A DNA stretch of 64,000 nt from Shewanella glacialimarina (GTDB lineage: Bacteria > Pseudomonadota > Gammaproteobacteria > Enterobacterales > Shewanellaceae): positions 1,178,001 through 1,242,000 of the forward strand of contig NZ_CP041216.1 in assembly GCF_020511155.1 (NCBI RefSeq). The letters run 5' to 3'. Below are positions 26,455-35,979 of this stretch, one piece after another; position 1 is the stretch's first letter, and every line of letters starts with the position of its first letter. Under the pieces are notes generated by a model. It saw nothing but the letters and a program-made list of their open reading frames with translations. It had not been told where the DNA came from and did no database searches. Position numbers and translations under genes: made by a program.

Positions 26455-27591
26455 TTAAATAAACTGTGACAGCAGGTCATTAACAAACATATGACCTTTT
26501 GACGTTAGCTGCCAATGGGTGTCGGTTTCAGTTAATAGCCCTCGATTAATCGATTTCACCATACCTTCTTTTACAACTGCCGCACTTTGACCTGTTCGCG
26601 CTTCAAATTCTGCTTTAGGAATTGGCGTCATCAAACGTAAGCGATTCATTAAATACTCTAAAGCTCTGTCTTCGGTTATGACCTCTGTGGTTTCTGAGGT
26701 GTAATTACTCGCCGCCAAGTAGCCCTTAGGGTGCTTAATTTTGACTGTGCGAATAATGCTGTCCGTATCTGGCTGAGTAATTTTTCCGTGGGCGCCACAA
26801 CCAATACCTAAGTAGTCACCAAATTTCCAATAGTTAAGATTATGTCGACACTGAAAACCAGGCTTGGCGTAAGCTGATATTTCGTATTGCTCATAGCCTA
26901 ACGCTGCAAGTCTTTCTTGTCCTTGCTCATAAATATGCCACAATTTCTCATCATCGGGTAATTGTGGTGGTTTAGAGTGAAACAAAGTATTAGGTTCAAT
27001 GGTAAGTTGATACCAAGACAGATGCGGCGGCATTAAAGCGCCAGCGGTATCAATATCATGCATGGCTTCATCAAAGCTTTGATTTGGCAGACCATGCATT
27101 AAGTCTAAGTTGAAACTCAAGTAATTGGCTTGTTTGGCTTTCTCTGCAGCTGTTTTAGCCTCATCTTGATCATGTATGCGCCCCAATAGATTAAGCTTTT
27201 CTTTAGAGAAGCTTTGCACTCCAATAGATAAACGCGTTACGCCAGCGGCGCGGTATGCGGCAAAATCGTCATGTTCAAGCGTGCCAGGGTTGGCTTCCAT
27301 GGTAATTTCAATGTCTGTTTCGAACGGGATCATGGCTTCAACCCCTTCGAGTAAACGTTGTATTTGGCTAGCATCGAATAGCGAAGGAGTGCCACCACCA
27401 ATAAAAATGGTGTGAATAGGTCTTTGCTGGACATAACTCAGATCATTTTTAAGATCTGCTAATAACGCGTCGACATATTCTTGCTGTGGTAATTCGCCAT
27501 TTTGACCATGGGAATTAAAGTCACAATAAGGACATTTTTGCACGCACCACGGAATATGGATGTACAAACTTAGTGGTGGTAATGACAACAT
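26455..27591 (-). CDS. hemW: HemW, radical SAM haem chaperone
   Basis: The 378-residue protein has the radical SAM cluster motif C16-x3-C20-x2-C23 in IPWCVQKCPYCDFN, the GGGTPS motif soon after, and the HemW signature RLSIGVQSF. The C-terminal HemN_C domain begins around residue 300 (EDRALEYLMNRLRL). It was long annotated as an oxygen-independent coproporphyrinogen oxidase. HemW lacks that activity and instead binds haem for insertion into membrane cytochromes (established for homologues). The gene follows rdgB by 80 bp in the same direction; the rdgB-hemW pairing is conserved in gammaproteobacteria. Confidence 0.92.
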   Translation of the reverse strand: MLSLPPLSLYIHIPWCVQKCPYCDFNSHGQNGELPQQEYVDALLADLKNDLSYVQQRPIHTIFIGGGTPSLFDASQIQRLLEGVEAMIPFETDIEITMEANPGTLEHDDFAAYRAAGVTRLSIGVQSFSKEKLNLLGRIHDQDEAKTAAEKAKQANYLSFNLDLMHGLPNQSFDEAMHDIDTAGALMPPHLSWYQLTIEPNTLFHSKPPQLPDDEKLWHIYEQGQERLAALGYEQYEISAYAKPGFQCRHNLNYWKFGDYLGIGCGAHGKITQPDTDSIIRTVKIKHPKGYLAASNYTSETTEVITEDRALEYLMNRLRLMTPIPKAEFEARTGQSAAVVKEGMVKSINRGLLTETDTHWQLTSKGHMFVNDLLSQFI

Positions 27592-27671
27592 CGATGGTTA
27601 GCCTATTTAAGTGGGTATGATTACACTATTCGCTTAGCGGTAGCTTTTAAAAACGGGTATTCAAGTCATTG

Positions 27672-28289
27672 TTAGCCTTGAATAATGCCTTTCTCTTGCA
27701 TGGCTGCCACTAACATGGCTAATGCCTTGCCCCGGTGGCTATGAGCATTTTTCTCATCACTGGTTAATTCTGCGGCGGTTTTATCAAATCCGTGCGGAAT
27801 AAAAATAGGATCATAGCCGTGGCCTTGCTCGCCTTGGGGGGCTAAATTAATGCTGCCTTCCCACGCAGCTTGGCAAATAATTGGTGTAGGGTCTTTGGCA
27901 TGGCGCATATACACTAATACACATTGGAAACGAGCGGCACGATTTTGATGTAATTTCATTTCTGTAAGTAACTTTTGATAGTTGCTGACTTCTGTCGCGC
28001 CCTGGCCTGAATAACGCGCCGAATAGATACCTGGTTGACCGTCTAATGCATCAACTTCGATACCTGAGTCATCGGCTATAGCTGGTTTACCCGTGATTTC
28101 AGCAGCATGACGAGCCTTAATAATGGCATTTTCAACAAACGTGGTGCCGGTTTCAGCGACTTCAGGGACATCAAATTGGCTTTGGGCAAGCACTTGAATA
28201 TTGAATTGAGCCAGCATTTGATCAAACTCATTAAGTTTGCCTTTATTACCACTGGCTAACACAATTTGTTGGGAAACGGGTGCTTGCAT
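27672..28289 (-). CDS. rdgB: dITP/XTP pyrophosphatase RdgB
   Basis: This 205-residue house-cleaning enzyme hydrolyses inosine and xanthosine triphosphates to monophosphates, keeping them out of DNA. Diagnostic motifs are VLASGNKGKLNEF at the N terminus, IADDSGIEVDALDGQPGIYSARY in the middle, and GYDPIFIPHG followed by SHRGKAL near the end. AAGG precedes the ATG. It is upstream of hemW in the same minus-strand unit, with DUF4426 further upstream. Confidence 0.95.
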   Translation of the reverse strand: MQAPVSQQIVLASGNKGKLNEFDQMLAQFNIQVLAQSQFDVPEVAETGTTFVENAIIKARHAAEITGKPAIADDSGIEVDALDGQPGIYSARYSGQGATEVSNYQKLLTEMKLHQNRAARFQCVLVYMRHAKDPTPIICQAAWEGSINLAPQGEQGHGYDPIFIPHGFDKTAAELTSDEKNAHSHRGKALAMLVAAMQEKGIIQG

Positions 28290-28428
28290 GAGATTGCCTT
28301 ATTTTGTCATCTGAAAAGTTCGGCATTATACCTCAAGCAAGCAGTAAAAGAAGGCAGCAAATCAGCACGCAAGATTAACCCGTTTAAGTTTAGCTAACCA
28401 AATACTGAGTTATCAGTCCGTATTTTAA

Positions 28429-28869
28429 TCAATCAACATAAAACTTTTGCTTAAATTTTAGCGAGGTATTTAATTTTTTGGCGTGTTTAATCGCGATAGA
28501 AAAATTAATCTCCTGGTCGTCACGATAGGGGACCTGGGCAATATAATAAATAGCATCGCCTTCACGAATTTCTTTAAAATTGAGATCCATTTTGGCATCA
28601 AGTAAATTATTAGCAATGCCCGATATTTCAACCGCAACAGCCGGATTGCCTTCTTGGCTTGTATCTAACACAGCAATATTGATAATGCCGTTATAGCGGC
28701 TGCGTTCAATACCGTAGGTTTTGGCAATAGCGGGTGTGATAAAGGTGCTGTTAAGCGCCATATAATGAATGTCAAAATTACCGACTTGTTGTTTCTGCTC
28801 TGCTTGTGCTGGTGCAATTAACAGCATTAAGCTTATGACGAGTGCGAACGGGAGTATTTTGTTAAACAT
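28429..28869 (-). CDS. DUF4426 family exported protein
   Basis: A signal peptide (core LPFALVISLMLLIAPAQA) is followed by a 120-residue DUF4426 domain: GNFDIHYMALNSTFITPAIAKTYGI is the family hallmark, ahead of several beta strands ending in FKQKFYVD. It is predicted periplasmic, and function is unknown. AAGGA lies 7 bp before the ATG. Its place between yggT and rdgB is the same in many Shewanella and Vibrio relatives. Confidence 0.85.
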   Translation of the reverse strand: MFNKILPFALVISLMLLIAPAQAEQKQQVGNFDIHYMALNSTFITPAIAKTYGIERSRYNGIINIAVLDTSQEGNPAVAVEISGIANNLLDAKMDLNFKEIREGDAIYYIAQVPYRDDQEINFSIAIKHAKKLNTSLKFKQKFYVD

Positions 28870-29020
28870 TTTAATATCCTTTTTAAAAGCAGCACAAAAC
28901 TGCTATATGGCGGAATTGTAAGTATAGCGCTATATAATGTGTCGCGGTTAATGCTAGCGTTAGGTGTTGCAATTAGCGTAACGCCATTTTTACATCAATC
29001 TAGTGCCAGTTTTCAGTATG

Positions 29021-29049
29021 AAAAAGGCAGTCTAAAAAGACTGCCTTTC
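29021..29049 (-). terminator. Terminator of the proC-yggT unit
   Basis: AAAGGCAGTCT and AGACTGCCTTT form an 11-bp stem over an AAAA loop, with a T run on the minus strand. It lies 19 bp past the yggT stop codon. Confidence 0.88.
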
Positions 29050-29067
29050 AATATGATACGTTTTATG

Positions 29068-29616
29068 CTAAATCATCGCCCAAAATGGAATGTATTGGGA
29101 AAATAAAATATTGATAAAATTCATCGCAATAAACAGCACTAATACCGATAAATCTAAACCACCAATCGCCGGGATCACTTTACGGATTGGCGCTAAAATT
29201 GGGTCAGTAAGCTGAGACATTATCATTATAATGGGATTGTTGCCCTGGTTAAACCAGCTTAACACCGCACGAATAAGTAGCATCCAAAATAGCAGCACTC
29301 CAGCATTTTTCAGCACCGAGACTACCGAGAAAAGTAATAAGGTAGCAATATCAATTCCAGCGCCTGCAATGAATGTCAGCACTAACATCTTTAGTATTAC
29401 TACGATTAAAGCTAAAAGTAGCGATGCTGTGTCAATGCTACCTATAGAAGGGATAACTCTGCGCATTGGCGCGACAATCGGTTGGGTAGCTTTTACTACA
29501 AATTGGCTAAATGGGTTGTAAAAATCGGCTTTAACTAGCTGTAGCCAAAAACGTAAAATAACAACCATTAAATATAAATCAAACAAGGTGCTAACTAAAA
29601 AACTCATTGCATTCAT
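29068..29616 (-). CDS. yggT: YggT family inner-membrane protein
   Basis: The 182-residue protein contains two YggT repeats (PF02325), each a pair of membrane spans: the first with RFWLQLVKADFYNPFSQF and ATQPIVAPMRRVIPSIG, the second with RAVLSWFNQGNNPI and LTDPILAPIRKVIPAIGGLD. Function is not firmly known; homologues have been tied to osmotic tolerance and division-site proteins. AAGG precedes the ATG. It follows proC and yggS, a group conserved across bacteria. Confidence 0.9.
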   Translation of the reverse strand: MNAMSFLVSTLFDLYLMVVILRFWLQLVKADFYNPFSQFVVKATQPIVAPMRRVIPSIGSIDTASLLLALIVVILKMLVLTFIAGAGIDIATLLLFSVVSVLKNAGVLLFWMLLIRAVLSWFNQGNNPIIMIMSQLTDPILAPIRKVIPAIGGLDLSVLVLFIAMNFINILFSQYIPFWAMI

Positions 29617-29748
29617 GATGTTGCCTTACCATTGTAGTGTTCAGGGTATAGTCATTGGCCTGATTTATTAACCAATGATGTCAAAATAACTTGAGTGATT
29701 TTAGCACTCAAAACCGCGAAAACACGTAATTTAAGTCAATTTATAAAC

Positions 29749-30567
29749 TTAAAATGTTTTTGCCATTTCTTCTGCTTTAGCAACACAATTACTCATTGCG
29801 CTATCGACTAATTCTCGTAAGCCACCTTTTTCAAAGGTTTCAACGGCTTGGGCTGTTGTCCCACCTTTTGAAGTGACATTATTACGCAATGTCGCTAAAG
29901 ATAAATCTTGATTCTGAATCACCATTTGCGCCGCACCTAATGCCGCTTGCTCTGCTAATGCCCGTGCTTTGGCTTCATCCATACCCATTCTTTTGCCTGT
30001 TTCTATCATTGATTCAATGAACAAGAAAAAATAAGCTGGTGAGCTGCCAGCAAGCGCGATAACTTGATTAAGTTCGCTTTCTTTTTCGACCCAAATGACT
30101 TTGCCACCGCTTTCCATCAGGGTTTGGCATATGGCTTTATGTGCTTCAGTAATACTCTCATCAGCAAAAATGCCTGTCATGCCATAACCTAATTGTGTTG
30201 GCGTATTTGGCATAGTGCGAATAAGTTTAATGGGTTGGTTGAAGTATTCTGGGTATCTCGATGCTGGAATGCCTGCAGCAATAGTGATAACTAACTTATT
30301 GGATAAATCGAGAGTTTGCATAGACTCACAAACTTGTTGCATCAATTGGGGCTTGACGCTTAGTACAATCACATCGGCATCTTTTGCAGCCTGAATATTA
30401 TCGTTAGATACCAGAATACCAAAGTCAGTATTAAGTGCATCAAGCTTAGGTTGACTGGGATTAGTCGCGTGAACTAACTCACTTGGATAACCGTTTTTTA
30501 CCAGTCCGCTAATAATGCTACGGGTCATATTTCCTGCACCAATAAAACATACTTTTGCTTGTGTCAT
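29749..30567 (-). CDS. proC: Pyrroline-5-carboxylate reductase
   Basis: ProC reduces pyrroline-5-carboxylate to proline with NAD(P)H. The 272-residue form starting at the ATG 30567 is preferred over a TTG four codons upstream because GGA sits 8 bp ahead and the length fits the family. The Rossmann motif is CFIGAGNMTRSI, the middle has RTMPNTPTQLGYGM, and the C-terminal dimerisation domain carries ALAGSSPAYFFLFIE and NVTSKGGTTAQAV. It lies between yggS and yggT. Confidence 0.95.
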   Translation of the reverse strand: MTQAKVCFIGAGNMTRSIISGLVKNGYPSELVHATNPSQPKLDALNTDFGILVSNDNIQAAKDADVIVLSVKPQLMQQVCESMQTLDLSNKLVITIAAGIPASRYPEYFNQPIKLIRTMPNTPTQLGYGMTGIFADESITEAHKAICQTLMESGGKVIWVEKESELNQVIALAGSSPAYFFLFIESMIETGKRMGMDEAKARALAEQAALGAAQMVIQNQDLSLATLRNNVTSKGGTTAQAVETFEKGGLRELVDSAMSNCVAKAEEMAKTF

Positions 30568-30776
30568 TATATTGTCCAACTTTTAATTCGATTACGTATC
30601 ATGTTTGTTTATATGAGGGCAAAAAAGTCATTTTCAATGTTAGCCACTGTGCAGCAGTGTCCATTAGCTATCACTTTTAGAACAACTTGAAGGTGAAACG
30701 ACTCATATTTCTATCGTTATTGAGCTTGTTAATGTTGCATGCACTAACATTTAGAAGGCGTTAATACAGCGCTAGC

Positions 30777-31469
30777 TTACGCTCTGTCACCAAATATCGC
30801 ACTGCCTATTCTTACCATGGTAGAACCATTAGCAATGGCCATATCTAAATCGCCACTCATTCCCATTGAAAGGGTATCAATACCTTCAAATTGTTGCTGC
30901 AATTGCTGATATATTTGCTTAAGTTGACTGAACTCAGCTTGCTGAACGTTGGCATCATCTGTCGCGGTCGGAATGGCCATGACTCCCCTTAGCGATAAAT
31001 TTGGCATTTGACTGATTTGCTTGGCTAATTCAATAACAGCTAACGCATCAATACCTGATTTGGTGTCTTCTTGGCTGATATTGACTTGAATGCACACCTG
31101 AAGCGGTGCTTTTTGCGCAGGGCGTTGATCATTTAGCCGTTTTGCCGTTTTCTCACGGCTTAAGGTATGCATCCAATCAAAGTGTTCTGCAACAATTTTA
31201 GTTTTGTTCGATTGTAATGGTCCAATAAAGTGCCATTCAATATCTGGATGCGCCTGTTGCATTGCGATAATTTTTTGCTCACCTTCCTGGACATAATTTT
31301 CGCCAAAAAGTCGCTGTCCAGCCTGATAAGCTTCTATAATGTCGCTAATAGGTTTAGTTTTACTCACTGCAAGCAGCTTTATCTCGCTGGGCGAGCGTGA
31401 ACATTTTTGCGCCGCTTGATTCATTCTACTCTGGGCGATTGATAATCTGTCTGCTATTGTTGTATTCAT
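30777..31469 (-). CDS. yggS: YggS, pyridoxal-phosphate homeostasis protein
   Basis: This 230-residue alanine-racemase-like single-domain protein holds PLP without a known catalytic role. The PLP-Lys lies in IKLLAVSKTKP near residue 36. Other hallmarks are FGENYVQEG, WHFIGPLQSNK, VCIQVNISQE and SMGMSGDLDMAIANGSTMVRIG. Its start codon is only 24 bp from the pilT start on the opposite strand. It heads the yggS-proC-yggT series. Confidence 0.95.
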   Translation of the reverse strand: MNTTIADRLSIAQSRMNQAAQKCSRSPSEIKLLAVSKTKPISDIIEAYQAGQRLFGENYVQEGEQKIIAMQQAHPDIEWHFIGPLQSNKTKIVAEHFDWMHTLSREKTAKRLNDQRPAQKAPLQVCIQVNISQEDTKSGIDALAVIELAKQISQMPNLSLRGVMAIPTATDDANVQQAEFSQLKQIYQQLQQQFEGIDTLSMGMSGDLDMAIANGSTMVRIGSAIFGDRA

Positions 31470-31493
31470 ATTGTTAAAATGGACATCTCTATA

Positions 31494-32531
31494 ATGGAAA
31501 TCACTGAATTACTGGCTTTTAGTGTAAAACATAAAGCATCAGATCTACATCTTTCTGCAGGTGTTTCACCTATGATCCGTGTTGACGGTGAAGTAAGAAA
31601 AATTAACTTGCCGCCGTTAGATCATCAAGGTGTACACAGTTTAGTGTACGACATTATGAATGATAAGCAGCGTAAAGATTACGAAGAACATCTTGAAATA
31701 GATTTCTCGTTTGAAGTACCTAACTTAGCACGTTTTCGTGTTAACGCATTCAACCAATCCCGTGGTGCTGGTGCTGTTTTTCGTACCATTCCTTCTGACA
31801 TTTTGTCACTTGAGCAGCTTGGCGCCCCGGATATTTTTAAAAAAATCTCCAGCTATCCTCGTGGATTAGTATTAGTAACAGGACCTACAGGCTCTGGTAA
31901 ATCCACCACTTTAGCGGCAATGGTCGATTACATTAATGAAAATCGCCATGAGCATATTTTAACGATTGAAGACCCAATCGAATTCGTTCACCAAAATAAG
32001 CAATGTTTGGTCAACCAACGTGAAGTGCATAAGCATACCCACAGTTTCAATGCAGCGCTTAGAAGTGCACTGCGTGAAGATCCCGATGTTATTCTAGTGG
32101 GTGAGATGCGTGACTTAGAAACCATTCGCTTAGCCATGACAGCGGCTGAAACCGGCCACTTAGTATTTGGTACCTTACATACCACTTCAGCGGCAAAAAC
32201 CATTGACCGTATTGTGGATGTATTCCCCGCGGGTGAAAAAGGCATGGTACGGACTATGTTATCTGAATCATTGCAGGCTGTTATTTCACAAACGCTAGTT
32301 AAAAAGGTCGGCGGAGGACGTGTAGCCGCACATGAAATTATGATGGGTACGCCCGCTATTCGTAATTTAATACGTGAAGATAAAGTGGCGCAAATGTATT
32401 CAGCTATTCAAACCGGTATGGCCCATGGTATGCAAACGTTAGATCAATGCCTACAAACGTTAGTCAATCGTGGTTTGATTACGCGTGAAGATGCAATGCA
32501 GAAGAGCGGAAATAAACAAGCCAACTTTTAA
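31494..32531 (+). CDS. pilT: Twitching motility ATPase PilT
   Basis: PilT is the hexameric retraction ATPase of type IV pili. The ATG at 31494 gives MEITELLAFSVKHKASDLHL, matching the family N terminus and the usual length (345 residues); an upstream ATG at 31479 would add five residues. Walker A GPTGSGKS is at 130-137. The Asp box HILTIEDPIEF, Walker B DPDVILVGEMRD and His box follow. The C terminus has AIRNLIRE. It is followed 11 bp later by pilU. It could act on type IV pili; the pseudopilus genes at 42.8 kb have their own ATPase. Confidence 0.96.
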   Translation: MEITELLAFSVKHKASDLHLSAGVSPMIRVDGEVRKINLPPLDHQGVHSLVYDIMNDKQRKDYEEHLEIDFSFEVPNLARFRVNAFNQSRGAGAVFRTIPSDILSLEQLGAPDIFKKISSYPRGLVLVTGPTGSGKSTTLAAMVDYINENRHEHILTIEDPIEFVHQNKQCLVNQREVHKHTHSFNAALRSALREDPDVILVGEMRDLETIRLAMTAAETGHLVFGTLHTTSAAKTIDRIVDVFPAGEKGMVRTMLSESLQAVISQTLVKKVGGGRVAAHEIMMGTPAIRNLIREDKVAQMYSAIQTGMAHGMQTLDQCLQTLVNRGLITREDAMQKSGNKQANF

Positions 32532-32542
32532 GGAATAGTACA

Positions 32543-33655
32543 ATGGATGTTCGCCCTTTTTTAGCCATTATGGTTGAAAAAAAAGCTTCTGATTTATTTA
32601 TCACAGCTATGTTTCCACCAAGTGCCAAAATTGATGGTGAGTTACATCCACTGTCAGAAGAAAAACTCACGCCTGCCCAGTCATTAGAGTTTGTTGAATC
32701 TTTAATGACCGATGTGCAGAAAAAAGAGTTTAAAGAATCTCGCGAATGTAACTTTGCCTATGCGGTTTCGGGCTTAGGGCGTTTTCGTGTGAGTGCATTT
32801 TGGCAGCGTGACTCTGCTGGCTGCGTGATGCGCCGTATTGAAACCAACATTCCTGAAATGGATGATTTGAAACTGCCGCCCATTCTTAAAGATTTAGTCA
32901 TGAGCAAACGCGGCTTAATTATTATGGTTGGCGGCACGGGTACGGGTAAGTCAACATCGCTAGCCGCGTTAGTGGGTTATCGTAACGCCCATGCTCGGGG
33001 ACATATTTTAACCATTGAAGACCCGGTCGAATTTGTGCATAACCACCGTAAAAGTATTGTGACTCAAAGAGAGGTGGGTATTGATACCGTGTCTTTTGAT
33101 GCAGCACTTAAAAGCTCTTTACGCCAAGCGCCCGATGTTATTTTGATTGGTGAAATTCGTACCCAAGAAACCATGGAATTTGCATTATCGTTCGCTGAAA
33201 CGGGTCACTTATGTATGGCAACCTTGCATGCCAACAATGCCAACCAAGCACTAGATCGAATTATGCATTTAGTACCGGAAAGTAAGCATGCTCAGTTATT
33301 ATTCGATTTGTCGCTGAACTTACGGGGTATTGTTGCTCAACAGCTTATTGCTAAATCAGATGGTACAGGCCGCCGTGCTGCAATTGAAATCCTTATCAAT
33401 ACACCGCGTATTGGTAGTTTGATCGCAAAAAATGAACTGCATTTGTTAAAAGAAACCATGGCTAAATCGAATGAGCAGGGCATGCAAACCTTTGACCAGG
33501 CCTTACTTGGTTTGTACTCTGAAGGTGAAATTAGTTACGCCGATGCATTACACCACGCCGATTCTCCTAATGATCTGCGCTTAATGATTAAGCTTAAAAC
33601 CAATGACACTTCTAATTCAGGCTTTTTGGAAGGTGTGACATTAGACATGGATTAA
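32543..33655 (+). CDS. pilU: PilT-like accessory retraction ATPase PilU
   Basis: PilU assists PilT in pilus retraction. The 370-residue protein begins with MDVRPFLAIMVEKKASDLF, has Walker A GGTGTGKS near residue 130, the Asp box ILTIEDPVEFVH, Walker B APDVILIGEIR and ETGHLCMATLHANNANQALDRI. The C-terminal tail beyond the PilT core is typical of PilU. AAGGA precedes the start. A strong terminator ends the pilT-pilU unit. Confidence 0.95.
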   Translation: MDVRPFLAIMVEKKASDLFITAMFPPSAKIDGELHPLSEEKLTPAQSLEFVESLMTDVQKKEFKESRECNFAYAVSGLGRFRVSAFWQRDSAGCVMRRIETNIPEMDDLKLPPILKDLVMSKRGLIIMVGGTGTGKSTSLAALVGYRNAHARGHILTIEDPVEFVHNHRKSIVTQREVGIDTVSFDAALKSSLRQAPDVILIGEIRTQETMEFALSFAETGHLCMATLHANNANQALDRIMHLVPESKHAQLLFDLSLNLRGIVAQQLIAKSDGTGRRAAIEILINTPRIGSLIAKNELHLLKETMAKSNEQGMQTFDQALLGLYSEGEISYADALHHADSPNDLRLMIKLKTNDTSNSGFLEGVTLDMD

Positions 33656-33689
33656 GCGACGTTAATTAACGCTTTGTGCCATTTATAAT

Positions 33690-33718
33690 TAAGCCGCAAC
33701 AATCGTTGCGGCTTTTTG
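33690..33718 (+). terminator. Terminator after pilU
   Basis: AAGCCGCAAC and GTTGCGGCTT form a 10-bp stem over a four-base loop, followed by a TTTTTG tract. Confidence 0.88.
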
Positions 33719-33833
33719 TTATAATAGTTGCCCTTTTTCTGTACATTTACCATCACTAATTAAGCTATCACTTTACAGCCGCTCAAATGGGAATTTGCTC
33801 TTATCACGTTAACACCACCGTAAGGATTATTTC

Positions 33834-34958
33834 ATGTCTTTTATCAAGAAATCATCACCATTACTGCTCGCTATTTTATCTTTCCAACCTCAAGCAGTTG
33901 AGGTCACTGATGAGTTAGATATTGGTGGCGCAGTTCGCGTTAATTACGGCTGGAAAGATTATGACAATAAAGCAAAATTAGAGTTTGAGTTATTTCGTGC
34001 CGATGTGAATTACAAATCCGATGATGGCTTGTTTGCTTCAGCCCAATATCGTTGGTACCAGGATATGGACGTCATCCACCATGCGTATATGGGTTATCAA
34101 TTTGATGAGGCACAATCATTACAGCTAGGTGTTACCCAAGTGCCATTTGGACTACTGCCTTACGCTGCGCATTCTTTTTGGTTTGGTGCGACGTATTACA
34201 TGGGTTTTGAAGATGATTACGATGCCGGGTTACATTATCAATATCAGCGCAATAATTTGCGTGTTGATTTAGCTTATTTTGCCAATGATGAGTACGGTAA
34301 AGGTAGTCGCTTTGATCGCTATTCTTTTGATATAGCAACCACAGAACAGTCACCCTATCAGGAGTCCGGGCAATTAGATGCCCGTATTGAATATGAGATA
34401 AGCCAAAATAGTTTTAGCCAAAAGATTGGTAGTTCTATTCAATATGGTCAACTCGATTATGTTGCTAGCGTTAACGGGGTAGAGGGCATTGATGGCAATA
34501 CACCTAATACAGATGACATCAGCACATTTGCCGGAGCAGTGCATTGGCAAGTAGATTGGCAAACTTGGCAACTTCAATTGCAGTATTTACATTACAATTA
34601 TGATGTTAAGTATGGTAATCGTATGGCATTATCTGCATTTTCATACCCATTTGAGATAGCAGCACAAGCTGATGTAGTAACCGCTAACCTATCAAAATCT
34701 ATCGATGTAAATTTTGGACCTATTTCAAATATTAACTGTTATAACGATTATAGTACGGTACTTGCATCGGGTAGTGGGCTTGCTGATTCGGTTCAAAATG
34801 TAACGGGCTGTGCTATTACCGCAGGTAAATTTTATTCGTATCTTGACTGGATAGCGGGTAAGAATATGTACTTTGTTGGCGGCGATGGTGTTGGCATTGA
34901 TAATGGTGATACCTCGTGGCGCTCCCGATTAAACATTAATATTGGGTTTTATTTTTAA
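33834..34958 (+). CDS. Porin-like outer-membrane beta-barrel protein
   Basis: The 374-residue protein has a short signal peptide (SSPLLLAILSFQPQAVE) and then regularly alternating amphipathic strands rich in Tyr, Asp and Asn. The last strand ends in Phe (NINIGFYF), as barrel proteins do. Segments such as GLFASAQYRWYQDMD and YQFDEAQSLQLGVTQVPFG resemble the phosphate-selective porin O/P type family. Two Cys residues, one in SNINCYN and one in VTGCAIT, might form a loop disulphide. Substrate unknown. AAGGA lies 8 bp before the ATG. It stands alone between pilU and the peroxidase gene. Confidence 0.7.
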   Translation: MSFIKKSSPLLLAILSFQPQAVEVTDELDIGGAVRVNYGWKDYDNKAKLEFELFRADVNYKSDDGLFASAQYRWYQDMDVIHHAYMGYQFDEAQSLQLGVTQVPFGLLPYAAHSFWFGATYYMGFEDDYDAGLHYQYQRNNLRVDLAYFANDEYGKGSRFDRYSFDIATTEQSPYQESGQLDARIEYEISQNSFSQKIGSSIQYGQLDYVASVNGVEGIDGNTPNTDDISTFAGAVHWQVDWQTWQLQLQYLHYNYDVKYGNRMALSAFSYPFEIAAQADVVTANLSKSIDVNFGPISNINCYNDYSTVLASGSGLADSVQNVTGCAITAGKFYSYLDWIAGKNMYFVGGDGVGIDNGDTSWRSRLNINIGFYF

Positions 34959-35252
34959 TTAGGCTTAGATTTAACGATGTGCAAGAGTTAATTTAGCTAT
35001 ATCAATGATTTCAAGCTAGTGATCCAAGTCAGCATTACAACCGTATATATGGAAAATATTCTGGTATGTAAATAGTGCTGATAATGTTGATTTAATCTTC
35101 GCTAGCACCTACTCAGTTAGTGCTTACTAGCTAACTAGCCATTTTCTAAAAGTCAGGTTTTAAAAGTCAGTGTTTAGTAAAACTAGTCCTCAGTAAGTTT
35201 AGTTAGAAATCGCAGCAATTTTACGTGCTCATCAATTTAATAAGGATTACTT

Positions 35253-35858
35253 ATGTCAGATTTGTCGCAAATGTCTTCAAAAACGCTTCCTTCTATAGCG
35301 AAGCTTTCATTGGTTGCAACATCACTAGTGGCTCTAACTATTGGTATGACATTTTTCAGTGCTAATGCCAGTGCAGCAAGTTGCCCTGACTACCTAAATG
35401 TAGAAGCGCGTAAACTGCATTCAGACGATAACGTCAACTTGTGTGAGCTCACCCAAGGTAAAACAGTGTTAATAGTCAACACGGCTTCAAACTGTGGCTT
35501 TACCTCACAATTTGAAGGGCTTGAAGCCTTACACAAACAATATAAAGACAAAGGATTAGTTGTTATTGGTTTTCCATCTGATGATTTTTTCCAAGAAGAA
35601 AAAGATGAAGCAAAAACTGCCGATGTCTGTTTTATCAATTATGGTGTGACATTCACTATGGTCTCCACCTCACCAGTGCGTGGCAATGATGCTAACTCAG
35701 TGTTTCAGCACTTAAACGAGAAGAGTACTGCGCCAAAGTGGAACTTTTACAAATATTTAGTTTCGGGTGACGGTGAGACTGTCACTGAGTTTAGCTCGCG
35801 CGTAAAACCCGATAGTGAAGAGCTTAAAAAAGCTATCGACAAACAATTAAGTATTTAA
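35253..35858 (+). CDS. Exported glutathione peroxidase-family protein
   Basis: The 201-residue protein has an N-terminal export signal (core LVATSLVALTIGMTFFSANASA) and a thioredoxin-fold GPx domain. The peroxidatic Cys81 sits in NTASNCGFTSQFEGLE, the Trp in WNFYKYLV is kept, and Cys126 in DVCFINYGVTF matches the resolving Cys of thioredoxin-dependent GPx enzymes. The usual GFPCNQF box reads GFPSDDF, so the active-site Gln is replaced by Asp111. It is probably a periplasmic peroxide or lipid-peroxide reductase; the electron donor there is unclear. The gene is monocistronic. Confidence 0.82.
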   Translation: MSDLSQMSSKTLPSIAKLSLVATSLVALTIGMTFFSANASAASCPDYLNVEARKLHSDDNVNLCELTQGKTVLIVNTASNCGFTSQFEGLEALHKQYKDKGLVVIGFPSDDFFQEEKDEAKTADVCFINYGVTFTMVSTSPVRGNDANSVFQHLNEKSTAPKWNFYKYLVSGDGETVTEFSSRVKPDSEELKKAIDKQLSI

Positions 35859-35906
35859 TTATTTAATTATTTAATTTCAGTCGCAATTTTAATAAAAAAT
35901 TGAGAC

Positions 35907-35935
35907 AAGAGGATATTTTCCAAATATCCTCTTAT
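35907..35935 (+). terminator. Hairpin after the peroxidase gene
   Basis: AAGAGGATATTT and AAATATCCTCTT form a perfect 12-bp stem over a TCC loop. The following TATCATAAA is only weakly T-rich. It lies between the peroxidase stop codon and the hemH ribosome site. Confidence 0.6.
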
Positions 35936-35979
35936 CATAAATAAACATATTCATCAGTACATTATACTAGGAGCGAGCT

